The notes under the pieces were generated by a model that ran no database searches, had not been told where the DNA came from, and saw nothing but the letters and a program-made list of their open reading frames with translations. A stretch of 8,064 nucleotides of DNA from Fibrobacter sp. (GTDB lineage: Bacteria; Fibrobacterota; Fibrobacteria; Fibrobacterales; Fibrobacteraceae). Positions 1 through 6,014 of the stretch are shown piece after piece. Location of the stretch: the NCBI GenBank assembly GCA_017520105.1, contig JAFWRL010000094.1, positions 1 to 8,064 on the forward strand, read 5' to 3'. The first letter of the stretch is position 1. Each line of letters starts with the position of its first letter. Both the position numbers and the translations under genes were made by a program.

Positions 1-1335
1 TACTGGAGCATGGACAACGAAATGGAAATCTGGCGCGGCACGCATTCCGACCTCGACTTGCCCGTCACGGGAGATTTTCTGGTAGAGCATTACATTGACG
101 TTGCCAAGAAAGCCCGAGCTCTGTGGAAAGACATCAAGCTCACCGGCCCTGTCACCGCGAACGAATGGCAATGGTGTTCTATCGGCTCGTACAACAAAGA
201 AGACCGCCCTAAAGGCCCCGACCGCAATTACTGCTGGCTCGAATACTTTATCATGAAAATCGCCGAGGAACAAAAGAAATCCGGCGTGCGACTGCTCGAT
301 GTTTTCGACATACATTGGTACCCGAGCGAAAAGGATTACGAATCCCGCATGAACTGGCACCGTGTACTGTTCGACACAACCTATAACTACCCAGGCGCCA
401 ACGGAATCAAGAACGTCACCGGCAAATGGGACAATAACAATACAAAGGAATTCATCTTCAAGCGCATCAACGACTGGCTTAATCAATACTTTGGCGAAGG
501 CCACGGTATCACGCTCGGCATCACCGAAACAAGCCTTATCGACGAAGACGACCCGATGGTCACTGCCCTCACCTACGCCTCGTTCATCGGCACCATGCAA
601 GAAAACGGCGTCGAAATTTTCACCCCGTGGACTTGGAACGACGGCATGTACGAAGTTCTTCACCTTTTCAGCCGTTACGGCCACGCAAACCGCGTGCAAT
701 CTACATCCTCTAACGATTCACTCGTTTCCGCATACAGTTCCATTACAAACAAAGGCGATTCACTCACCGTCATATTCGTAAATCGAGCCGAAAAAGACTC
801 CCAGGACGTGCAACTGAAAGTGGACAATTTCGATGCAAAAACAAAATTCAAAACGCTCACCCTTGCCGGAATTACAGGCGAAACGTTCGTATCGCACACG
901 AAAAACGCACTGAAAGAAGATGCCGTAAGTGCTAAAGTCAGCGGAGGTTCAACCAGTGCAACAACAAGTTCCGCAAACAAATTCACAATGGCACTTCCTG
1001 CAAAATCCATCACTGCAGTACTATTGACCACCGAAAAACCCCAAGTCGTTGATTCAACCGACGCCATCAAACCCGGCGAGCTACACAGACGCTCAGGAAT
1101 TAGCACCGCAAGATTCGCCATCGCCACACAAGGCCGGAACATAATTGTATCAAGTACTGCAGGCAACCGAAATAACACCACCGCAATGCGATACGCTTTA
1201 AGCAACGTCCTCGGACAAGTCATCGCAAGCGGATTGTGGAACGCAGGCTCGACAACGCTCAACGTTACAGCACCACACGCTGGCAAATATATTTTGAGAG
1301 TCGGCGAACAAAGCTATAACGTTACAGTTAAATAA
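1..1335 (+). CDS. GH44 endoglucanase/xyloglucanase, 5'-truncated by window edge, with C-terminal sorting-like domain
   Basis: The reading frame is open from base 1 (Tyr-Trp-Ser before the first ATG at 10). That ATG sits inside the conserved GH44 motif, so it is internal and the true start lies upstream. GH44 enzymes cleave internal beta-1,4 links of glucans, often xyloglucan. Numbering from the ATG at 10, motif DNEMEIW carries the expected acid/base Glu4 (codon 19-21). DIHWYP lies at 100-105, and GITE carries the expected nucleophile Glu173 (codon 526-528). The 169-residue gap matches the 173 between Glu186 and Glu359 of Clostridium thermocellum CelJ. Most family members have Pro after the acid Glu; here it is Met. 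A beta-sandwich-like part follows (about 215-340), then a Ser/Thr-rich stretch. The last 75 or so residues, ending YNVTVK, resemble a T9SS type A sorting domain, which implies export to the surface or medium. The family call is firm; the exact substrate is open. Confidence 0.88.
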   Translation, partial: YWSMDNEMEIWRGTHSDLDLPVTGDFLVEHYIDVAKKARALWKDIKLTGPVTANEWQWCSIGSYNKEDRPKGPDRNYCWLEYFIMKIAEEQKKSGVRLLDVFDIHWYPSEKDYESRMNWHRVLFDTTYNYPGANGIKNVTGKWDNNNTKEFIFKRINDWLNQYFGEGHGITLGITETSLIDEDDPMVTALTYASFIGTMQENGVEIFTPWTWNDGMYEVLHLFSRYGHANRVQSTSSNDSLVSAYSSITNKGDSLTVIFVNRAEKDSQDVQLKVDNFDAKTKFKTLTLAGITGETFVSHTKNALKEDAVSAKVSGGSTSATTSSANKFTMALPAKSITAVLLTTEKPQVVDSTDAIKPGELHRRSGISTARFAIATQGRNIIVSSTAGNRNNTTAMRYALSNVLGQVIASGLWNAGSTTLNVTAPHAGKYILRVGEQSYNVTVK

Positions 1336-1360
1336 ATTAGGCTTAGAAAAATACAGAAAA

Positions 1361-1380
1361 GGCTGCGAAAAACCGCAGCC
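1361..1380. terminator. Bidirectional intrinsic terminator between convergent genes
   Basis: A perfect 7-bp stem (ggctgcg/cgcagcc, 1361-1367 with 1374-1380) closes a 6-base loop. It lies 25 bases after the GH44 stop. On the minus strand it lies downstream of the small lipoprotein stop and is followed by a T-rich run (complement of 1346-1360). On the plus strand the following sequence is T-rich but interrupted. It probably serves both convergent genes, with the minus-strand tail being the better one. Confidence 0.75.
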
Positions 1381-1405
1381 TTGATTGATATCTTATTGTT
1401 TTAAA

Positions 1406-1876
1406 TCAATTGCAAGATTTGGCATTTTTATAAACATCAGTAGTTATATAAAACTGATAAAACTCAACAACAGGACCTATAGACTGAGCTTCATCTACCT
1501 TTTTATACGATTCAATAGAACGAATATCATTCTGCTTATTTTTTATATTTCCCGAATAAACAAGACATTTTTTAGGTTCCGTCATAAACCTAATTTCTAC
1601 ATCAATCGGTGCTGAATCACAACCATTTATATAAAGACCGCATTCATAAGAAGGAACATTTGTCTTCCGTGTAGTATCAACATATAAGAATTCGCTGCCA
1701 TTTTTTATCATGGCAACAACAGTGTCCTCTGCAAAAAAGGAGATTTCAACATCTACTCCAGATTCATTTATAACTCCTTTAAGTTCATGAACAGGAGGTC
1801 CACCACCATTAAGCGTTTCCTCCGAATTGCAAGCTAACAAGAAAAAGAAAAATGAAGATAATATAATTTTTTTCAT
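1406..1876 (-). CDS. Small Cys-rich lipoprotein of unknown function, coupled to the metallopeptidase-like lipoprotein
   Basis: This 156-residue protein starts at the ATG at 1876. The frame stays open 24 codons further, but that extension runs back into the upstream gene, and a good AGGAG lies just before 1876. The N-terminus is a lipoprotein signal: two Lys, a Phe/Leu-rich core, and lipobox LLAC with Cys16. The next residues, Asn-Ser, do not resemble the inner-membrane retention signal Asp at +2, so outer-membrane placement is plausible. The mature part is short, predicted mostly beta, and holds Cys79, Cys86, Cys104 and Cys155, enough for two disulfides. No known domain was recognised. It is the last gene of a two-gene unit and begins 10 bases after the upstream stop. 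Its base composition is AT-rich like the 3' half of the upstream gene. It could be an accessory or inhibitor of its partner, but that is inferred from linkage only. Confidence 0.8.
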   Translation of the reverse strand: MKKIILSSFFFFLLACNSEETLNGGGPPVHELKGVINESGVDVEISFFAEDTVVAMIKNGSEFLYVDTTRKTNVPSYECGLYINGCDSAPIDVEIRFMTEPKKCLVYSGNIKNKQNDIRSIESYKKVDEAQSIGPVVEFYQFYITTDVYKNAKSCN

Positions 1877-1883
1877 TTTTACA

Positions 1884-1888
1884 CTCCT
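1884..1888 (-). promoter_or_regulatory. Ribosome binding site overlapping the upstream stop codon (translational coupling)
   Basis: On the minus strand AGGAG (1884-1888) lies 7 bases before the ATG at 1876 and shares two bases with the TAG stop (1887-1889) of the 586-residue lipoprotein gene. A ribosome ending on the first gene would be placed over the start of the second. This supports one mRNA and matched expression of the two proteins. Confidence 0.75.
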
Positions 1889-3647
1889 ATAATTTCGTCC
1901 AATAATCGAACAACTTATCCAAATCCGAACTTGAATATTTCCGTCCATTTTTTCCAGAAGGATATTTTTCTTTTAAATACTTTTTCAATGCATTCATCGA
2001 ATCGGAATTAAAGAAAGCAGTTTCAATATCCTTTATATTAAATCCAGAGACTTTATCAATATTACTCTTTTTCAAATCTGCTGTTGAAGTCACGTCATCT
2101 ATTAAATCAGTTATTAAACCCGTGTAATTATGAAAATAACTAATAGAAGTTTTTCCATTGACCTTAAAATACAACCCAGGATCTCCATATCTATCTTTTG
2201 CAAAATACATTTCTATACCCCTCGCAAATGTCTCCACATAAATTGTATCTAGCTTACTAAAACTTCCTTTTTTTTGATGTGAATATTGTGAGACATGAGA
2301 AGACTCATGTATTGTTGTTCTATAGATTACCCTCGAATCAACACCACTTGCCAAAACTGAAATTCGATCATCATGGAAGAAGTTTGAATTCGTTTGCGTA
2401 CAGCCGATACTTTCTCCAGTGCATCCCACATCCTTTTTATAATCTTTACTATTCTTATAATATACAATAATATCCATGCTCATATTTGAAGCCGTATTCT
2501 TCCAAGGTTTTTTCAAACCAAAATTATTTCCATACCAATACTGATACGCAGCCGTCCACACAACACACCATTTGGCTTCATCCCCAGTGAAAGTTTCATT
2601 CCAGTCGGATTTGTAGTTGTTATGTTCAATTTCCAAATCTTCCCCATACCAGGAATGTCCGTCTTCCAACAAGAAGTCATCAGAGTCAAAATTTGCTTCG
2701 TAGTCAATTTTGAAATTCCACTTTTCAGGAATTTTAAAATATCCGTTTTTATCAGTATGGGCTTCTCTCCAATAATAGGAATAGCCTCCCGTGACTCGAA
2801 CACCTACAAGTGGTTGCGGAATAAGTTTTCCCTTTTTGTCCTTAAAATACTCATCTTCATAAGTTAAATGACCTCCCAATTTCTTTCCACCACCAAATAA
2901 CGACCAGCCCATCACTGGGCTTTCACCGGGTTTGAGTTTTTGGGTGTCATCAATTCGCTTGTCAAGATTTCCTGTCATGGAGAGCGACTCCCATTCAATA
3001 TCGCGAAGCGAAACGCCAACGTCATTCAATTTTTCCATAAGCGAACTGGGCTGATCGGACGCTTTTTTCGCCAAGGCGCGCACAGCCGTTGTTGAATCCG
3101 CGACATCAGAGCATTCATCATCCTCACATTCGCCATCAAGAGGCTCCACAAGGAACAACTTCTTGATGACTTCATACTTCGTCGGGCCGAACTTATAATT
3201 TGCAGGCACGGTCGCAAACATTGGGATAATAGAATCCGGAAGCGACGGGTCAATATAGACGGCCGGCTTGCGGATAGGCTTGTAATCCAACGGGTGCTTG
3301 AACAAAACAAGGGAGGTATCGTAGGCTTTCAATTCGGACACTCCCTGTTTTCCGTTAGCAAGGAAACGGACATAAAGGTAGTTCGGTTCCAACGTCAACT
3401 GTTCCACTTCCTGCGAATCCGCTCCAGACTTCGCAAGGACTTGTTTACGCATGGCCTTACTCATATTTTCAACAGAGTAAGGGTCATTCGCAGGGTCACT
3501 GATAATCGTACTTGTGATAACGTTGACGCCACCTACACCCTCCATTTCTGTAGCATCAGATGTATTCGTTGAACTTTCGGTAGGCGATGTGTTTTCGCTG
3601 CATCCAAAAATAGCCATAGCAGACAATGCTAATAAAAGCTTTTTCAT
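1887..3647 (-). CDS. Large lipoprotein with carboxypeptidase-regulatory-like segment and HExxH zinc metallopeptidase-like domain
   Basis: This 586-residue protein starts at ATG 3647, with a purine-rich AAGGGGA a few bases upstream. The signal peptide ends in lipobox IFGC (Cys16), then comes a Ser/Thr-rich tether (about 17-35). Residues 36-250 match nothing I recognise. Residues 278-318 (GVRVTGG... TDKNGYFKIP) look like a carboxypeptidase regulatory-like beta-sandwich. An aromatic-rich stretch follows (357-382, with Cys361). The zinc site is HESSH at 447-451, with a candidate third ligand Glu472 in VETFARGIE. The 21-residue offset from His451 is close to the 20 seen in thermolysin (His146 to Glu166). 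Glu448 would be the catalytic base. Cys409/Cys416 may form a disulfide. The product is probably an envelope-anchored peptidase of unknown substrate. GC is about 48% over 2881-3480 but only 31.5% over 1921-2520, suggesting a mosaic origin. The peptidase call is by motif only. Confidence 0.72.
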   Translation of the reverse strand: MKKLLLALSAMAIFGCSENTSPTESSTNTSDATEMEGVGGVNVITSTIISDPANDPYSVENMSKAMRKQVLAKSGADSQEVEQLTLEPNYLYVRFLANGKQGVSELKAYDTSLVLFKHPLDYKPIRKPAVYIDPSLPDSIIPMFATVPANYKFGPTKYEVIKKLFLVEPLDGECEDDECSDVADSTTAVRALAKKASDQPSSLMEKLNDVGVSLRDIEWESLSMTGNLDKRIDDTQKLKPGESPVMGWSLFGGGKKLGGHLTYEDEYFKDKKGKLIPQPLVGVRVTGGYSYYWREAHTDKNGYFKIPEKWNFKIDYEANFDSDDFLLEDGHSWYGEDLEIEHNNYKSDWNETFTGDEAKWCVVWTAAYQYWYGNNFGLKKPWKNTASNMSMDIIVYYKNSKDYKKDVGCTGESIGCTQTNSNFFHDDRISVLASGVDSRVIYRTTIHESSHVSQYSHQKKGSFSKLDTIYVETFARGIEMYFAKDRYGDPGLYFKVNGKTSISYFHNYTGLITDLIDDVTSTADLKKSNIDKVSGFNIKDIETAFFNSDSMNALKKYLKEKYPSGKNGRKYSSSDLDKLFDYWTKL

Positions 3648-3685
3648 TTATTCCCCTTCTTCTTTTGTTAAAGATTGTGCGTAAC

Positions 3686-3714
3686 AATATAAGTTCACAT
3701 TAAAAAAAACGAAA
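3686..3714 (-). promoter_or_regulatory. Weak candidate promoter for the metallopeptidase-like lipoprotein operon
   Basis: On the minus strand a TATATT -10-like box (3686-3691) is preceded at 17 bases by a poor -35 (TTTCGT, 3709-3714). It would give a leader of about 30 bases before the ATG at 3647. Another AT-rich candidate, TATACA (3717-3722), lies further upstream. The region is so AT-rich that chance matches are likely. Confidence 0.28.
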
Positions 3715-3742
3715 ATTGTATAATTTATTTTACAAACAAATA

Positions 3743-3766
3743 GAAAAGCCGCGACGAATCGCGACC
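3743..3766 (-). terminator. Intrinsic terminator after the beta-helix lipoprotein gene
   Basis: Read on the minus strand, GTCGCG (3760-3765) pairs with CGCGGC (3748-3753) around a 6-base loop, with one G-U pair. TTTTC follows (3743-3747). It lies about 40 bases past the stop at 3803 and ahead of the promoter region of the next minus-strand gene, so it separates the two lipoprotein transcription units. The plus-strand version would have a C-A mismatch, which favours the minus orientation. Confidence 0.65.
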
Positions 3767-3802
3767 ACTTTTTTTGACTTTATAGCACTTCTCAGCTTAG
3801 TA

Positions 3803-5848
3803 TTACTTGTACATGTAGCTCACGCCGTTGGGGAACTTGAATTCCTTCATGCCGCTGGTCTGCACCTGGCCCACGGACTTCACTTCGCCACCGTAAATAA
3901 TGTAATTGCCTTGGTAAGTCGGCTTGAACGCAGCCTTGTCGGAACCGTAGTAGCTGTTGGTGTTGTAGGTCATCTGTGCGCAACCGGGAACGTCCATCGT
4001 GTAGTTACCGAACGCGAGGAGAACGCCGCCGGTAATTGTAAATCCGTCATCGGTATCAACAAGTCCGCCGGCAAAGTTGTAGGCGCCGCAGTTGTTTCCG
4101 CCACCCTGCTGACCGCCGAAGCCGAAACCGCCTCCACCGAAACCGCCTCCGCCAAAGCCGCCCATGCCACTATTTTCGTAGCTCTGGCCGGTGATTTCAA
4201 CAATCACCACGCCGCCGGTCATTTTTCCAGTACCGTTAGCATCTAACCCGTCAACCATGTTACCCTTTATGCTGATGTAGTGGTAGCCACCGCTAATGAC
4301 GATATTGCCACTGCTTTCGCTGAACATGGCCATCGAACTGTTGGGGTTCTTGGGACCACCCGCAGCATTCCAGCCATCGTTGGTCGCAAACACGGAGGTC
4401 ACACCGCCTTCGGCGAAAATCTCATAGGCTTCAATGGCTTCGTAAGACGTAGTGACGTTGACCGTCGAGCCCTTCAGATAAATAGCGGAATCCGCATGTA
4501 TGCCTTTCTTCTTGGCGCTGATTTCGACATTGCCGTCATTCATGTAAACGCGCCAATGGGTGTGCAAGGCATCGTCATCCGCTTTGATGTTGATGTCGCC
4601 GCCATTGACATAAATGAACTTTTCAGCAGCAAGGCCCTTATCGGTAGCCGTGATTTTGATTTTTGACTTTTCGGTCGAATCGTTCACGACAACATAATTC
4701 GCAGCGCTGACACCATCGTCGCCAGCCTTAATCGTGATGTTGCCGCCCGTAATCTTCACGATACCCTTGTTTGCCACCGTGTCCTTGAATACAAATTCAT
4801 TTCCTTTTTTTTCTTCTACGCATTCGTCGCTTTCGAGGCCGTCACCTTTTTGAGCAGTGACGTTCAGAGTGCCGCCCGAAATTTCGAGGCTGCCCTTGCC
4901 CTTGATGCCGTTTTCCGGAGCGACGACGGTAATGTCACCATTCTTGATCTTCAAGTCGTTGCTGGACTGGATGCCGTTCTTGAACTTGCCGGTGACAGTC
5001 AGCTTGCCCGCGCCCTTGATGTTCATGTCGTCCTTGGAGTAGATCACGGCCTTCGCCGTATCCGGCTTGCCGCCGACATTCGTAAACGCGTGGTTGCCGT
5101 TACCGTCTTCCAAAACGTTGGTCGTGCCCTTCACCAAGTGAATGACCGCCTTGTCGGCATTCTTGATGAGGATGGGAGAATTGGAACTCTTGATGGTCGC
5201 ATTGTAGAGGTAGATGCCGGTATTGCCTTCCTTCTCGGCAGCCGGAGTATTCACCACCACCTGGAAATCGGAGGCTTCGCCGGTCACGTAGTACGCGCCC
5301 GGACACGTGATGGTCGCGCTCTTGTCAGCGACTTCAACGCAGCCGTTGTTGTTTTCGACAGTTGCCGAAGTTCCTGCCAACTTCAAGAGAATCTGCGAGC
5401 CGTTCAAGGTACGCGCATCTTCCAAGTCGTTTTCATTGTCGCCAGATTCCGAACTGCGCGGGACAACAATGCTAGAACTGGAAGCGTTATTGATGGGAAC
5501 AACGGTACTTGAGCTAGAAACCTTATTGATTGGAATCACGGCACTAGAACTCGAAACATTATTGACGGGAACGACATTGCTGGAACTAGAAGTTCCGATT
5601 TCTGGGGTTACGATGCTAGAACTGGAAACCACATTACCGGGAATCGCGGCATCTGAACTGGAAAATTCACCGCCAGGAATCACAGCACTAGAACTTAAAA
5701 TTTCACCGCCTAAAAGTTCAGTACTCGAAGACATTCCCACAGGGGAAAGAGCACCGCCATCAGGCCCCATTGAACTATTATCATCGCCACACGCCACTAA
5801 AGCCAAAACTGCTGAAACAGCAATCACAGGCACTTTTTTCAACATCAT
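3803..5848 (-). CDS. Cthe_2159-like beta-helix carbohydrate-binding lipoprotein with Ser-repeat stalk
   Basis: The start is taken as ATG 5848, with GGAG 6 bases upstream; the adjacent ATG at 5845 is an alternative. The frame's earlier ATG at 5935 is rejected because it lies upstream of the lipoprotein signal. The protein has 681 residues. Lipobox LVAC (Cys20) is followed by Gly-Asp-Asp, and a 12-residue Ser repeat stalk spans 39-134. From about 148 the sequence matches the Cthe_2159 family (carbohydrate-binding domain-containing). The founding member is a calcium-binding right-handed beta-helix that binds cellulose and acidic sugars. Coil turns recur about every 22 residues: N303-G-D, S324-G-G, T367-G-G, N415-G-G, N437-D-G, K459-G-S and E480-G-G. 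Many Asp-Asp/Asp-Gly pairs could bind calcium. A Gly/Phe-rich loop (561-585) interrupts the last coils. It is probably a surface protein that binds polysaccharide; weak lyase activity cannot be excluded. Confidence 0.85.
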   Translation of the reverse strand: MMLKKVPVIAVSAVLALVACGDDNSSMGPDGGALSPVGMSSSTELLGGEILSSSAVIPGGEFSSSDAAIPGNVVSSSSIVTPEIGTSSSSNVVPVNNVSSSSAVIPINKVSSSSTVVPINNASSSSIVVPRSSESGDNENDLEDARTLNGSQILLKLAGTSATVENNNGCVEVADKSATITCPGAYYVTGEASDFQVVVNTPAAEKEGNTGIYLYNATIKSSNSPILIKNADKAVIHLVKGTTNVLEDGNGNHAFTNVGGKPDTAKAVIYSKDDMNIKGAGKLTVTGKFKNGIQSSNDLKIKNGDITVVAPENGIKGKGSLEISGGTLNVTAQKGDGLESDECVEEKKGNEFVFKDTVANKGIVKITGGNITIKAGDDGVSAANYVVVNDSTEKSKIKITATDKGLAAEKFIYVNGGDINIKADDDALHTHWRVYMNDGNVEISAKKKGIHADSAIYLKGSTVNVTTSYEAIEAYEIFAEGGVTSVFATNDGWNAAGGPKNPNSSMAMFSESSGNIVISGGYHYISIKGNMVDGLDANGTGKMTGGVVIVEITGQSYENSGMGGFGGGGFGGGGFGFGGQQGGGNNCGAYNFAGGLVDTDDGFTITGGVLLAFGNYTMDVPGCAQMTYNTNSYYGSDKAAFKPTYQGNYIIYGGEVKSVGQVQTSGMKEFKFPNGVSYMYK
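4094..4168 (-). repeat. Gly/Phe-rich low-complexity insert in the beta-helix lipoprotein
   Basis: This encodes residues 561-585, almost only Gly with spaced Phe and two Gln. Two exact tandem copies of a 14-base core (ccgaaaccgcctcc, at 4122-4135 and 4137-4150) with a third degenerate copy show expansion by slippage. It lies between beta-helix coils and may be a flexible loop whose length varies between strains. Confidence 0.8.
5447..5734 (-). repeat. Eight 12-residue (36-base) Ser-rich tandem repeats forming a stalk
   Basis: Residues 39-134 divide into eight units with exact 12-residue spacing. Each starts with a Ser run (units 4-8 have SSSS at 75, 87, 99, 111 and 123) followed by a Val/Ile-Pro core such as VVPINN. 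The first three units have drifted. The DNA copies differ mainly at synonymous positions, so the protein pattern is under selection. The repeat forms a spacer between the lipid anchor and the binding domain, a likely O-glycosylation site by analogy with Ser-rich linkers. Confidence 0.9.
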
Positions 5849-5876
5849 AGTGCACTCCATTTTTTCATAATATAGG

Positions 5877-5905
5877 ATTATAAATTCTATTCCTAAAAAA
5901 TGGAC
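5877..5905 (-). promoter_or_regulatory. Candidate promoter for the beta-helix lipoprotein
   Basis: On the minus strand a consensus TATAAT (5877-5882) lies about 30 bases before the ATG at 5848, giving a leader of roughly 20 bases. The -35 position at 17-base spacing (GTCCAT, 5900-5905) is poor, which hints at activator dependence. A second -10-like TATATT lies at 5869-5874. Confidence 0.45.
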
Positions 5906-5949
5906 CGTCTGCCACCGATTTTCCGTTGAAGCCAATACAACAGGATTTT

Positions 5950-5978
5950 TTGACTTTTGCGGCTATTTTATTTATTTT
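5950..5978 (+). promoter_or_regulatory. Candidate promoter for the GH10 xylanase
   Basis: TTGACT (5950-5955) is followed after 17 bases by TATTTT (5973-5978), giving transcription from about 5985 and a leader of about 30 bases. The -35 is one base from consensus. It lies 45-73 bases from the divergent lipoprotein -10, so one regulator bound between them could control both genes. Confidence 0.45.
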
Positions 5979-6014
5979 TTGACTGGTGCAAATGGGTTAA
6001 TCGAGGATTACTGG

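Noticed and set aside
675..1286. 203-codon minus-strand frame
   Set aside because: It lies wholly within the GH44 gene on the other strand and resembles no protein family.
1385..1615. 76-codon plus-strand frame just after the GH44 gene
   Set aside because: It is a low-complexity Ile/Phe/Asn translation of AT-rich DNA, antisense to the small lipoprotein gene.
1877..1948. 24-codon N-terminal extension of the small lipoprotein
   Set aside because: It would place the lipobox signal internally and overlap the upstream gene. The AGGAG before 1876 fits the shorter form.
4850..5512. 220-codon plus-strand frame
   Set aside because: It is antisense to the Cthe_2159-like domain, with no recognisable domain. 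Its length is explained by the codon bias of the sense gene.
5447..5734. Possible CRISPR array, because of 36-base periodic repeats
   Set aside because: The units are degenerate at DNA level, have no unique spacers, and encode a continuous in-frame Ser repeat.
5307..5870. 187-codon plus-strand frame with repeated Leu-Glu-Leu-Glu units
   Set aside because: It is the exact antisense of the Ser-repeat region; reverse-complemented Ser-rich codons give the LELE pattern. It overlaps a well-supported gene and has no separate function evident.
5849..5935. 29-codon N-terminal extension of the beta-helix lipoprotein
   Set aside because: It would bury the lipoprotein signal and covers the TATAAT promoter candidate; GGAG supports the start at 5848.
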